A DNA stretch of 64,000 bases from Sporocytophaga myxococcoides DSM 11118 (lineage in GTDB: Bacteria > Bacteroidota > Bacteroidia > Cytophagales > Cytophagaceae), in assembly GCF_000426725.1 (NCBI RefSeq), contig NZ_KE384561.1:1-64000 (forward strand), in the 5' to 3' direction. Shown here piece by piece: positions 42,451-51,361 of the stretch; within the stretch, counting starts at the first letter, position 1, and each line of letters opens with the position of its first letter. The position numbers and the translations under genes are program-made. The notes below the pieces were generated by a model. That model worked only from the letters and a program-made list of their open reading frames with translations. It did no database searches and was not told where the DNA came from.

Positions 42451-43860
42451 TTAATGCCTCCACCATTCCATATGATGCTTGTGTGTTTTAAGATAAGCCC
42501 CCTCCTTGTAATAATGATCATAAAAATCAAGGTCCAGGTGATGCGCCTGAAGATACGTAAGACAAAATATGGCCGGAACTGTACCAGGAAAGCGCTCATA
42601 GGTATCATAAATATATTGTGCCATTGTGCTCACACATGCAATAAACTCGTCGTTATGCATTTGCGCGCTTGACCTTACCCTGGCTGATTCTTTCCAGGGT
42701 CCAGCAGTATCTTTATGGTAAGGACCACCAACTCCAAACTTCCTTTTGACTAAAGCTCTTGTTGCATCTTCCATGTTTTTAAAATGGGGCGGGCAAGCCC
42801 CTTCAAATACGCCTGGAAGACCGGTAATATCAGGCAAAGAATATTTTAGATTTTTGTTAAATGAAAAACCTAGTCCAGGTACGTCAGGATTTCCACTTGC
42901 TCCCAATATTGAAAACCTATCTATTCCATCAAACATCCATCCACCAAGTCCCATAGCCTGAAGCATAAGCATTCCGGCATAGCATGATGCGGAAAGCTCA
43001 GCTGTTGCTTCAGTTAGCGCATATTGCTCTACAAAAGTCAAAGGATATGGATTTTTAAGATCTATAATATTGCTAAATTTATCAAGACCCGGAATAGGAT
43101 TACCTTTGATATCATCATATATACAATATCCATTCTGTACCGCAAAACAAAGGATGGCAAGCATATGCTGAGCAACATCAGCTACTGGAATAATCAAAGT
43201 ACTCCCAGGCTTATTTACACACCAGGTATTATGAGGCTCCATATAAGGTTCGCAACGGGGAATATAAAGTCTTTTATCTGAAAGCCTGATCTTCCTAGCT
43301 GCGTGAGCTTCCAGCCAATATTTAAGATTAAACCTATCGTCGTCATAAGAAACAAGTGAAGGGGCATCTCTGGTTGGTAAAAAATAAACGCCGAAATCAT
43401 CTGTATAAAAAAACTCTGAAGTATGAAAACCAGCAGCAGATGGAAATGTCCGGCCTCCGGCAGCAGCAGAATAATTGGAAAGATGTGGGGCATATTTCTC
43501 TGCTCTGTGTATCATAGAATGCCAGCCCGTATTTCCTGCACAGGAATTTAAAAGCAGCATTTGTTCCAATGCATCAAGTGGAACGGGCGCTTTCGAAGAT
43601 TTAAATTTTAAGGGACCATCAGGTATTTCAGCTCCCAGAGAAAATCGTCTGGCACGTCTTCCATACAAAGCTTCAATGAGAGGGAATTTAATAGTTTCTT
43701 CGAGCCCCTTGGGATACTCTCCAAGGTTTTCAATCATTGTTCTTCGGGTATGTTGAGCGCTCTCACTGAATGATGTTCCAAGATTTTGTAAAAAGGCCCC
43801 GGTTGATAGTAAAAATGAATTCCAGTACGAGCTGATATTCCTTTGCCCAAAGTTTTCCAT
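42451..43860 (-). CDS. Unassigned protein (469 aa), possibly nitroreductase-like
   Basis: The N-terminal third has a GRRARRFSLGAEIPDGPLKF pattern followed by LDALEQMLLLNSCAGNTGW, reminiscent of nitroreductase-fold proteins (FMN-binding Arg at the start), but the remainder, rich in Cys, Trp and His (GGWMFDGIDRF, ACPPHFKNMED, HHLDLDFYDHYYKEG), does not match any family I know. No signal peptide or TM. It is probably a cytoplasmic enzyme. ATG at 43858-43860; the downstream gene 42033-42395 is 55 bp away on the same strand. The nitroreductase link is weak. Confidence 0.6.
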   Translation of the reverse strand: MENFGQRNISSYWNSFLLSTGAFLQNLGTSFSESAQHTRRTMIENLGEYPKGLEETIKFPLIEALYGRRARRFSLGAEIPDGPLKFKSSKAPVPLDALEQMLLLNSCAGNTGWHSMIHRAEKYAPHLSNYSAAAGGRTFPSAAGFHTSEFFYTDDFGVYFLPTRDAPSLVSYDDDRFNLKYWLEAHAARKIRLSDKRLYIPRCEPYMEPHNTWCVNKPGSTLIIPVADVAQHMLAILCFAVQNGYCIYDDIKGNPIPGLDKFSNIIDLKNPYPLTFVEQYALTEATAELSASCYAGMLMLQAMGLGGWMFDGIDRFSILGASGNPDVPGLGFSFNKNLKYSLPDITGLPGVFEGACPPHFKNMEDATRALVKRKFGVGGPYHKDTAGPWKESARVRSSAQMHNDEFIACVSTMAQYIYDTYERFPGTVPAIFCLTYLQAHHLDLDFYDHYYKEGAYLKTHKHHMEWWRH

Positions 43861-44109
43861 ATGCTGAGGAGTTTAAGAAAGAAAAATTACAGACAAAGGC
43901 CAGATTTGTTCAATACTAATAGGGATATTGACAATTACCTAAAATTTCATAAAGCACTACTCCCTCCTACTATCTGATACAAAAGCATTTACAAAGGGTT
44001 ACAAACAGTAGGCAAAATAGGTAAGTTTTATAATTATTAGGGGTAGAGAGGTATTGATTGATACAAGCTATATTCCAAAGGGATAAATTGATTTATTAAA
44101 AATTGAGTC

Positions 44110-44301
44110 ATGAAAGCGAACAAGCGTACAGAAAATTTAGACAAGGGTGGAAATACACGTTCATTTCATAAAAATTTCTATTACGAAAGTGAAGGGAGTG
44201 AATTCATTGCTGAAAAATCAAATGAAACAGATGCTCCAGGAGAACTGATGAGCAAATTTACGGATTTCGACAAAGCCAGAGGGTACGAGAAGAGGTTCTG
44301 A
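44110..44301 (+). CDS. Small hydrophilic protein (63 aa)
   Basis: ATG 44110, ending 18 bp before a strong terminator. The protein is highly charged and polar (Lys, Asn, Glu, Ser) with no hydrophobic core, so it is probably disordered. No family recognised. The terminator supports expression. Confidence 0.55.
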   Translation: MKANKRTENLDKGGNTRSFHKNFYYESEGSEFIAEKSNETDAPGELMSKFTDFDKARGYEKRF

Positions 44302-44319
44302 GGGATAAGGAAAAACACG

Positions 44320-44347
44320 GAGGCCTCCAAGGCCTCTTTCTTTTTTC
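44320..44347 (+). terminator. Intrinsic terminator of 44110-44301
   Basis: Arms GAGGCC / GGCCTC with a 5-base loop, followed by a TTTCTTTTTT tract. Confidence 0.7.
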
Positions 44348-44361
44348 CATCTCATTTCCTT

Positions 44362-44565
44362 CTATTCTGATTTAAGATTAAAATTCGGAATACCATCCGG
44401 ATATGCTATAGCAGGCATGTAAGAATAGTTAGGATTCGATTCCGGATTCGGAGATTCAGGATCCAGATCGTCCTTTACAAACGAACCAGGTGCATGAGGT
44501 ATAAATGGCTTTTCAGAAGAAATGCTAGATTTATTTTTTGTTTTGGTTTTATCTTCGGGCCGCAT
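44362..44565 (-). CDS. Small Pro/Ser/Asn-rich protein (67 aa)
   Basis: From ATG 44563-44565 (MRPEDKTKTKNKSS...), converging on 44110-44301. The sequence is proline-, serine- and asparagine-rich and lacks hydrophobic segments, so disordered. It may be a genuine small gene or a chance frame in A+T-rich DNA; no family known. Confidence 0.4.
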   Translation of the reverse strand: MRPEDKTKTKNKSSISSEKPFIPHAPGSFVKDDLDPESPNPESNPNYSYMPAIAYPDGIPNFNLKSE

Positions 44566-44769
44566 AGCTATCAATTAATTTATTTCCTGTATTTTTTTCA
44601 AAAACTGATTACAAACTTTCTCTTTGTTCGTAACGGTCTAATGCGCTTATATATAAACTACAGTAACTAAGAGGTAAAAATTCCCGTACTCTAATTAAAA
44701 TCCAATTTTTATTTTGATTTTCGTTACTATTATGTATCTTTACTTTAATCGAATTAATAGGTGGTTATT

Positions 44770-45249
44770 ATGAGGTATTTAACATTTTTTACTTTTCTTT
44801 TTTTATCGCTGGCTTCTTATTCTCAGGACTTTAGAAATGCAAAATGGGGAGATTCTCCTGAAAAGGTTAAAGCGAATGAAAAAGGTGCGCTTTTAACTGA
44901 AAATCTCGAAAAGAATAGACACAAGAATCTTTCTTTCGTTGAATTTTCGGATTCCTCTTTTTACTTTACTTATACTTATGTTTTTCATGAATTGAAACTA
45001 ATAGGTGTAATTAGCAAAAGAGCTTATTTAAATGAAGAAAACTCAAAATATAAGGCTTTGAATATCTACAAGGAAACACTAAGCTTATATCAGACCAAAT
45101 ACGAAAAAATTTCTGAAGGCGCCCCTTTGTCTGCAGAAGAGATCAAAGGGTTTCAGGTAAAGCTTCCGGATAAGACGATCTACGTCAGCGTGAAGAAAGA
45201 AAACAACGATTATTTCCTGACTGAATCGATATTTAAAAGAGCAAAATAA
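44770..45249 (+). CDS. Secreted hypothetical protein (159 aa)
   Basis: I start at ATG 44770 (MRYLTFFTFLFLSLASYSQ); the open frame begins nine bases earlier with GTG. A clear signal peptide of about 19 residues precedes a globular domain beginning DFRNAKWGDSPEKVKANEKG. The WG-x-S-x-E-x-V motif after the signal resembles periplasmic proteins of unknown function. Monocistronic, with a strong terminator directly after the stop. Confidence 0.7.
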   Translation: MRYLTFFTFLFLSLASYSQDFRNAKWGDSPEKVKANEKGALLTENLEKNRHKNLSFVEFSDSSFYFTYTYVFHELKLIGVISKRAYLNEENSKYKALNIYKETLSLYQTKYEKISEGAPLSAEEIKGFQVKLPDKTIYVSVKKENNDYFLTESIFKRAK

Positions 45250-45294
45250 GCAAACGAACAATTCATTAATTTTGAATTGTTCGTTTTGCTTTTA
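45250..45294 (+). terminator. Intrinsic terminator of 44770-45249
   Basis: Long arms GCAAACGAACAATTC / GAATTGTTCGTTTTGC with a 9-base loop, followed by CTTTT. Starts immediately after the stop codon. Confidence 0.8.
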
Positions 45295-45642
45295 GCCCTT
45301 CTATGTTTTGCGCCATTTTTTAATTGACTTTTCTCTTTTTAAACACAACAAGCATTATAAGGTTAATTCTCCCAAAGGAGAGTTTTGCAACATACGTTTT
45401 AGAACATCTCATAAAAATCAACCGCCATAAACATGCTTTGATGGCCATGGCGTTATGTCATCCAATGTCAATTCTTGAACTACAAAGAAGCCTTCTTCCA
45501 CTAGGGACACAACGGAAAGAAGATCTATATGAAAAAAAATCTTGTCGAAATCCAATAAATGTTTTGTGTATATTTTTTTAAAATCTTTTTTTATTTATTT
45601 TCGCTCAAAGTAATTCTTCAAAAAAATAAAATTTTCATACAG
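45295..45642. other. Leader region of the citrate synthase gene
   Basis: About 350 bp without a convincing gene. It ends in a T-rich tract and an A-rich stretch before the gltA start, consistent with promoter and 5' leader. Confidence 0.5.
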
Positions 45643-46932
45643 ATGTCTGAATTTGCAGAACTAATTCTTGATGGTAAAAGCTACAAGTTTCCGATAGTAG
45701 TCGGAACAGAAAATGAGAAGGCTATTGACATTTCCAACCTCAGAAGCGCAACAGGGTTCATCACTCTTGATACAGGTTATAAAAACACCGGAGCTACCAA
45801 AAGCTCAATAACTTTTTTGGATGGAGAACTTGGAGTATTAAGTTACAGAGGTTATCCAATTGAACAACTTGCAGAAAAAGCATCTTTCCTTGAAGTAGCC
45901 TACCTTCTGATTTACGGAGAATTACCAACTGCAGATCAGTTATCTAACTTTTCAAGCAGAATTACAAAGCATACAAATCTGCATGAAGATTTCAAAAAAA
46001 TATTTGACGGCTTCCCTTCCAATGCACACCCAATGGGCGTGCTATCATCTCTGGTAAGCTCATTAACAGCATTCTATCCTGGAGCTATTGATCCGGATGC
46101 TAATGCTGAAGCTCTTGATCTTACAATCGTAAGACTTATGGCAAAGCTTCCAACTATAGCAGCTTGGTCATACAAGAACTCTAAAGGACAGCCATTAATG
46201 TATCCAAAGAACAATCTTGATTATGTTTCTAACTTCCTTTACATGATGTTCGGAATGCCAAACCAGGATTATGTAATTGATCCGGTTGTTGTTGAAGCAT
46301 TAAATGTTCTACTTATACTTCACGCTGACCACGAACAAAACTGTTCTACATCAACTGTTAGAATCGTTGGTTCTGCTCATGCAAGTTTATATTCTTCAGT
46401 TGCAGGTGGAATTAACGCTCTTTGGGGACCTCTTCACGGAGGCGCTAACCAGGCTGTAATTGAAATGCTTGAGGCTATTAAAAATGATGGCGGTGATGCG
46501 AAAAAATACATTGCTAAAGCAAAAGACAAAAACGACACTTTCAGACTGATGGGCTTTGGTCACAGAGTTTACAAAAACTTTGACCCTAGAGCTAAAATCA
46601 TTAAGAAAGCCTGCGATTCTGTGCTTGCTAAACTTGGCGTAAATGACCCTATTCTTGAAATCGCTAAAGGTCTTGAAGAAGCTGCATTAAATGATGATTA
46701 CTTCAAGGAAAGAAAATTATATCCTAATGTCGATTTCTATTCAGGTATCATATACAGAGCATTAGGTCTTAGAACTGACTTGTTCACTGTTATGTTCGCC
46801 TTGGGTCGTCTTCCAGGCTGGATTGCTCAGTGGAAAGAAATGAGAGAGGACAATGAACCAATCGGAAGACCAAGACAGGTTTACATCGGTTCTAATACAA
46901 GAGACTTCGTTCCGATCGACAAAAGAAAATAA
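45643..46932 (+). CDS. gltA: Citrate synthase
   Basis: A 429-aa protein from ATG 45643 (MSEFAELILDGKSYKFPIVV); an in-frame start further upstream would add 28 hydrophobic residues unlike the family. It condenses acetyl-CoA and oxaloacetate in the TCA cycle. Signature residues are present: HADHEQNCSTSTVRIVGS, GPLHGGANQAVIEML with the CoA-pocket His, GFGHRVYKNFDPRAKI with the catalytic His, and the catalytic Asp in YPNVDFYSGIIY. Length and layout match the GltA-type enzymes of Bacteroidota and Proteobacteria. Terminator follows. Confidence 0.95.
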   Translation: MSEFAELILDGKSYKFPIVVGTENEKAIDISNLRSATGFITLDTGYKNTGATKSSITFLDGELGVLSYRGYPIEQLAEKASFLEVAYLLIYGELPTADQLSNFSSRITKHTNLHEDFKKIFDGFPSNAHPMGVLSSLVSSLTAFYPGAIDPDANAEALDLTIVRLMAKLPTIAAWSYKNSKGQPLMYPKNNLDYVSNFLYMMFGMPNQDYVIDPVVVEALNVLLILHADHEQNCSTSTVRIVGSAHASLYSSVAGGINALWGPLHGGANQAVIEMLEAIKNDGGDAKKYIAKAKDKNDTFRLMGFGHRVYKNFDPRAKIIKKACDSVLAKLGVNDPILEIAKGLEEAALNDDYFKERKLYPNVDFYSGIIYRALGLRTDLFTVMFALGRLPGWIAQWKEMREDNEPIGRPRQVYIGSNTRDFVPIDKRK

Positions 46933-46934
46933 AT

Positions 46935-46967
46935 AAAAAAATCCCGGTCTTGAGGCCGGGATTTTTT
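46935..46967 (+). terminator. Intrinsic terminator of gltA
   Basis: Arms AAAAAATCCCGG / CCGGGATTTTTT, followed by ATT. It lies between the convergent gltA and the minus-strand gene 47007-47735 and is probably bidirectional. Confidence 0.85.
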
Positions 46968-47006
46968 ATTATATAACTTTTCAGTTGCTATTCCGCTTCA
47001 CTTTTA

Positions 47007-47735
47007 TTAACACTCAATTTTATCCTTCAGCTTATACAACTCTTCAATAAACTGATCTCTCACGGCCTTTGCAAATGGATTTTCTCTTTCAATGGTATAA
47101 AATAAATCCATAGAATCCTGACCAAGATTACCTTTAATATTAAGTAAGAATTGATAAGCTGGTGTCTTTTGTTCCACATCAGGTATGTCCATCTGATTTA
47201 CTGCACGACCAATAAAGTGAGTCAAGGCCTGTACATAAGCCATTTGCTGGTCATGCACCAAAGGAGTTCTTTCCAGAACGTTTAGCTTCAGCTCCTGACT
47301 AAAAAAACGTATAAGATTACCGTTCTTCTTGGTTCTCACAGGACATACTACAATATTGAGATTAGCAATACCATTTTTACCGCTTTGAGGGCCAAATAAA
47401 GGATGGGTACCAATTATATCAACATTCTCCGGCAAATACTTTATCATTAATTCTACAGGTTTTACCTTAACCGATGACAAGTCAAAAACGAGGGATTTGG
47501 GCTTCACAAAATCCTTTATCTGAATCAGTAAATCTTCAAGGTATTGAACTGGTACTGCCAGAGCTAAAAACTCCTTACCTGAAACCTCTTCAAGTCCTCC
47601 CCATTTTACCCCTAACTTCTTTGCTTCAACAGAAAAATCTTTAACATCAAAGACTGTAATATCAAAATATGGCTTCAGATATGGAATAATGAATTTCCCA
47701 AAGCTTCCAAAACCAATAAACCCTAACTCTTTCAT
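47007..47735 (-). CDS. Prephenate/arogenate dehydrogenase-family protein
   Basis: A 242-aa protein with an N-terminal Rossmann motif (GFIGFGSFGKFIIPYL), the conserved DLSSVKVKP segment, the GTHPLFGPQSG active-site loop and VHDQQMAYVQALTHFIGRAV containing a catalytic His. It fits TyrA-type dehydrogenases, oxidising prephenate or arogenate in tyrosine synthesis, but it is shorter than most (260-370 aa) and carries no ACT or chorismate-mutase domain, so it is probably not feedback-regulated in the usual way. Own promoter upstream of 47735. No other aromatic genes are adjacent. Confidence 0.8.
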   Translation of the reverse strand: MKELGFIGFGSFGKFIIPYLKPYFDITVFDVKDFSVEAKKLGVKWGGLEEVSGKEFLALAVPVQYLEDLLIQIKDFVKPKSLVFDLSSVKVKPVELMIKYLPENVDIIGTHPLFGPQSGKNGIANLNIVVCPVRTKKNGNLIRFFSQELKLNVLERTPLVHDQQMAYVQALTHFIGRAVNQMDIPDVEQKTPAYQFLLNIKGNLGQDSMDLFYTIERENPFAKAVRDQFIEELYKLKDKIEC

Positions 47736-47904
47736 TTTAAAAGGTGAAAATATAGATCAAAAAGAATTTATTTGTTCTTAAATAATGCAAAGATGCTCTT
47801 TTTATTTTTAATGAAACGCTTTTTTTTAACTTTTTGATACACAATTCAAATCTGCTATTATTTAAACTCTCCTTTTAATACCTAGGCAAACACCTTTTTT
47901 CTCT

Positions 47905-48708
47905 TCAATCTTTTTTCAAAACAACACTTACAGGTTGAGAATAGATGTATTGCCCATTATTATCAACCAGCTTTAATCTATAATAAGTAACCAGTGACTC
48001 CTTTATATGATCCTCCCACAAAAATTTTCCGCCTTCAGCCTGCTCAGGAGTTATAATACCTTCATTCTTAAAATCTTTAGCATCATAACTTTTTTCTATT
48101 TCAAAATGACATAATTGGTCAGTCTGTATCGTCTCCCAATATAGCTTAACAACTTCATTTTCATAGTTAGCTTTGAAATTCAATCTCCCCTGAAGTCCCA
48201 AATAACAGAGATCAAATCTTTCAAGCTGTGTCTGGTTTTTCTTTCCTTCTGTAAAACACCCTGCACAATGTACGTTTTCATGGGCATGTTCTAGTTCGCG
48301 CACCAATTCAAAGCTAAATCCTCCTTTTAAACAAAATGATTTTAAATCTGACATAACTCCAGAAACTTCCACTTTGCCATTGTTGACCAAAGTTCCTTTA
48401 TTAATTACTGAGCTTACTCTAAGTGTGCCATTTACTATAACCTTACCTGTTTCCAAAATTATTAAAGGATTAGCCTCAAGATTAAGACTTCCATTTTCAT
48501 TGATCACAACTACTGACACCAAACTAACAGGTGCATCATAACTGATTGAATGATTTATAAATACAGTATCTTCTGGTTTTAAATTGGGAATAAATCCTCC
48601 TTCCCAGATTCTGGAATTCAGCATTCCATCGCTTACAGTATTGTAAACACCCGCATTCGCTGCACAAGAAATTAATAATAAAAGGAATACATATATGAAA
48701 GTTCTCAT
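47905..48708 (-). CDS. Secreted hypothetical protein (267 aa), beta-helix-like N-terminus
   Basis: I start at ATG 48706-48708 (MRTFIYVFLLLLISCAANA, signal peptide); an earlier in-frame start adds 25 residues. The mature protein begins with a WEGGFIPNLKPEDTVFINHS segment followed by alternating short strands (NENGSLNLEANPLIILETGK), reminiscent of right-handed beta-helix repeats. A Cys-containing linker (ENVHCAGCFTEG) leads to a C-terminal fibronectin/T9SS-associated type domain (ANYENEVVKLYWETIQTDQL). There is no clear T9SS sorting domain. Extracellular or periplasmic; function unknown. Confidence 0.7.
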   Translation of the reverse strand: MRTFIYVFLLLLISCAANAGVYNTVSDGMLNSRIWEGGFIPNLKPEDTVFINHSISYDAPVSLVSVVVINENGSLNLEANPLIILETGKVIVNGTLRVSSVINKGTLVNNGKVEVSGVMSDLKSFCLKGGFSFELVRELEHAHENVHCAGCFTEGKKNQTQLERFDLCYLGLQGRLNFKANYENEVVKLYWETIQTDQLCHFEIEKSYDAKDFKNEGIITPEQAEGGKFLWEDHIKESLVTYYRLKLVDNNGQYIYSQPVSVVLKKD

Positions 48709-48924
48709 AGAAATCAACGCCGACAAATAAATGATTGTGACTATAATTGAAGAACTTAAGTAAAAATTTAAAGTTAAGAGCAAAAAAATAGTTCCTCAAA
48801 ACTACCTATATTACAACCGCTTAGTAAGTCTGTTAAACAATTCTCCTATTTTTTCACAAAACTATCCAATAACCCACAAAAACCTGGTGTCGTAAAAGTA
48901 AGTGTTTCCAAAAAATAATTGCAT

Positions 48925-49056
48925 ATGATAATCAGAAACTTATTAATTGTTTTCACTGTAGTTTTTTCAATGGCTTCCTGTTATGGACACAGAACTTGCC
49001 CAACCTATCTGAAAAAAGATCAAAAGGAAATTAAAACTGAAAAAGTAAAAGTGTAA
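48925..49056 (+). CDS. Small lipoprotein (43 aa)
   Basis: ATG 48925 to TAA 49056. It encodes a short signal ending in the lipobox SMASC, then YGHRTCPTYLKKD and a Lys/Glu-rich tail. The mature lipidated peptide would be only about 25 residues with two cysteines. The frame ends just before a terminator on the same strand, which supports expression. I recall similar CPTYLKK micro-lipoproteins in Bacteroidota, but no function. Confidence 0.65.
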   Translation: MIIRNLLIVFTVVFSMASCYGHRTCPTYLKKDQKEIKTEKVKV

Positions 49057-49058
49057 AT

Positions 49059-49092
49059 AAAAAGGCTACCTCAAATGAAGTAGCCCTTTTAT
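49059..49092. terminator. Bidirectional terminator between convergent genes
   Basis: Arms AAAAGGCTAC / GTAGCCCTTTT with a 9-base loop; T-rich on the plus strand after the stem. It lies between the small lipoprotein and tex, whose stop is at 49106. Confidence 0.75.
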
Positions 49093-49105
49093 TTTTATAA
49101 GCTTA

Positions 49106-51340
49106 TTAATTTTTAAACTTGCCTTTTAGCATTGCCAATTTATCTTCAAAAGAAACTTCTTTTTCTGCTTCCTTTTTATCCTTAGCTTTTTTAGGGCCTT
49201 CCGGAGCAACATTTCCTTTCATTGAAAGCGCAATCCTTTTTCTTGCAAGGTCAACTTCAATAACTGTAACTTCAACTTTCTGGTGGACCTTAACTACTTC
49301 TGAAGGATCTGACACATATTTATCTGCAAGATGACTGATATGTATAAGTCCATCCTGATGAACACCTACATCCACAAAAACTCCGAATTTGGTAATGTTA
49401 GTTACAATACCCGGAAGCTTCATGCCGATTCTCAGATCTTCAGGCTTTTCAATTCCGGAAGCAAATTCAAATACTTCAAACTTCTCTCTGGGGTCACGGC
49501 CTGGTTTCTCAATCTCTTTTAATATATCCTGAAGTGTTGGAAGACCAATTGTGTCTGTCACATATGATTTAAGATCGATGAGCTTTCTTAAATCCGATTT
49601 TTTCATCAGGTCAGCTACTGAAGCTTTAAGATCTTTGGCTATTTTATCGATGATATGATAGCTTTCAGGGTGAACAGCAGATGCATCTAAAGGATTGTCT
49701 CCATTGTTGATTCTCAAAAATCCGGCAGCTTGTTCAAATGCCTTCTCGCCCATTCTTGGCACTTTCTTGAGGTCATTTCTAGATTTGAAAGCTCCGTTCT
49801 GATTTCTATAATCAATTATATTCTGAGCTAATTGAGGTCCTAAGCCAGATACATAAGTTAATATCTGCTTGCTTGCTGTGTTTACTTCTACCCCTACATT
49901 GTTTACGCAACTTATAACAACATCGTCCAGACTTGACTTCAATGCGTTTTGATCTACATCATGCTGGTACTGCCCCACACCGATTGACTTAGGATCAAGC
50001 TTTACAAGTTCTGCAAGAGGATCCATCAATCTTCTTCCAATAGAAACCGATCCTCTTACTGTTACATCATAATCTGGGAACTCCTCTCTGGCCACATCAG
50101 ATGCAGAATAAATTGAGGCCCCACTTTCATTAACCATTATAACCGGTATAGATCTTCCGAAATCTATTGTGCGGACAAATGTCTCTGTTTCTCTTCCTGC
50201 AGTACCATTACCAACAGCAATTGCCTCCACTTGGTGAGTTTCACAAAGTCTTTTAATAATTGAGATTGCTTCTGCTACTTTTCTTTGAGGCTCGTGAGGG
50301 TAAATATTTTCATTAGCCAGTAATTTTCCTTGTCTGTCAAGGCAAACAACTTTACAACCTGTTCTGAAACCTGGATCTATTGAAAGAACAGCCTTTTGAC
50401 CTAATGGAGCGGCAAGTAGAAGCTGACGAAGATTTTCTGCAAAAATCTGAATTGCATCATCATCTGCTTTCTTCTTCGAACCCAGCCTTACTTCAGTTTC
50501 AATACTTGGTCTTAAAAGTCTTTTATATGAATCTTTAACTGCCGTTTTTACATGGCCGGAAGCAGAGCTTCTTCCTTTTACAAATATTCCTTCAAGTACT
50601 TCAAGAGATGATTCTTCAGCCGGTTCGATATCCAACATTAAAAACATTTCTTTCTCTCCTCTTCTCATAGCAAGCAATCTGTGAGAGGGAACTTTAGAAA
50701 TTGCTTCTTCAAACTCAAAATAATCTTTATATTTCTGCCCTTCCTCCTCTTTCCCTGGAACTACACGGCTTCTGATAGTTCCTTGCTTATAAAATACTTC
50801 TCTTAATTTTCCTCTCGCTTCCTGATTTTCACTTACCCACTCCGCTATAATATCTCTTGCTCCGGCAAGGGCTTCATTCAAGTCTTTTACGTCTTTCTCC
50901 AGATTTACGAACAGTTCTGCTTCTTTATCTGGATCTGCAAGCTCTTGTTTAAATATAAGCTCGGCAAGTGGTTCAAGCCCTTTCTCTTTTGCAATCGTTG
51001 CTTTAGTTCTTCTTTTCGGCTTATAAGGAAGATATAAATCTTCCAGCACAGTCATTGTCTCTGCATCATTAATCTTAGATTCAAGTTCAGGTGTAAGTTT
51101 CCCCTGCTCTTTGATAGACTTGATGATGCTTTCCCTTCTCTTATCAAGCTCGTCCAGTTGGATGCTTCTGTCCCTGATTTTAGTAATAGCCACCTCGTCA
51201 AGACTGCCTGTAGCTTCTTTTCGGTACCTGGATATAAATGGAACGGTACCTCCTTCTGCCAATAACTCCAGCGTAGCTTCAACGGATTTGGGAGCAATGT
51301 TCAACTCCCCAGCAATTTTTAAAACATGTGTTACTTGCAT
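49106..51340 (-). CDS. tex: Tex-family S1 RNA-binding protein
   Basis: A 744-aa protein with the Tex layout: N-terminal helical region (GTVPFISRYRKEATGSLDE), YqgF/RuvC-like domain with LSIDPGFRTGCKVV, helix-hairpin-helix region (NIIDYRNQNGAFKSRNDLKK) and a C-terminal S1 domain (about 640-715; LPGIVTNITKFGVFVDVGVH). Tex is a conserved nucleic-acid-binding protein associated with transcription. It is complete, with family length and motif order. It lies 21 bp downstream of the traB-like gene. Confidence 0.92.
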   Translation of the reverse strand: MQVTHVLKIAGELNIAPKSVEATLELLAEGGTVPFISRYRKEATGSLDEVAITKIRDRSIQLDELDKRRESIIKSIKEQGKLTPELESKINDAETMTVLEDLYLPYKPKRRTKATIAKEKGLEPLAELIFKQELADPDKEAELFVNLEKDVKDLNEALAGARDIIAEWVSENQEARGKLREVFYKQGTIRSRVVPGKEEEGQKYKDYFEFEEAISKVPSHRLLAMRRGEKEMFLMLDIEPAEESSLEVLEGIFVKGRSSASGHVKTAVKDSYKRLLRPSIETEVRLGSKKKADDDAIQIFAENLRQLLLAAPLGQKAVLSIDPGFRTGCKVVCLDRQGKLLANENIYPHEPQRKVAEAISIIKRLCETHQVEAIAVGNGTAGRETETFVRTIDFGRSIPVIMVNESGASIYSASDVAREEFPDYDVTVRGSVSIGRRLMDPLAELVKLDPKSIGVGQYQHDVDQNALKSSLDDVVISCVNNVGVEVNTASKQILTYVSGLGPQLAQNIIDYRNQNGAFKSRNDLKKVPRMGEKAFEQAAGFLRINNGDNPLDASAVHPESYHIIDKIAKDLKASVADLMKKSDLRKLIDLKSYVTDTIGLPTLQDILKEIEKPGRDPREKFEVFEFASGIEKPEDLRIGMKLPGIVTNITKFGVFVDVGVHQDGLIHISHLADKYVSDPSEVVKVHQKVEVTVIEVDLARKRIALSMKGNVAPEGPKKAKDKKEAEKEVSFEDKLAMLKGKFKN

Positions 51341-51361
51341 TCAATCAAACTATTTTAATAC

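Noticed and set aside
45324-45581. Plus-strand 85-codon frame before gltA
   Set aside because: Low-complexity, no start context, and sits in the likely leader of citrate synthase.
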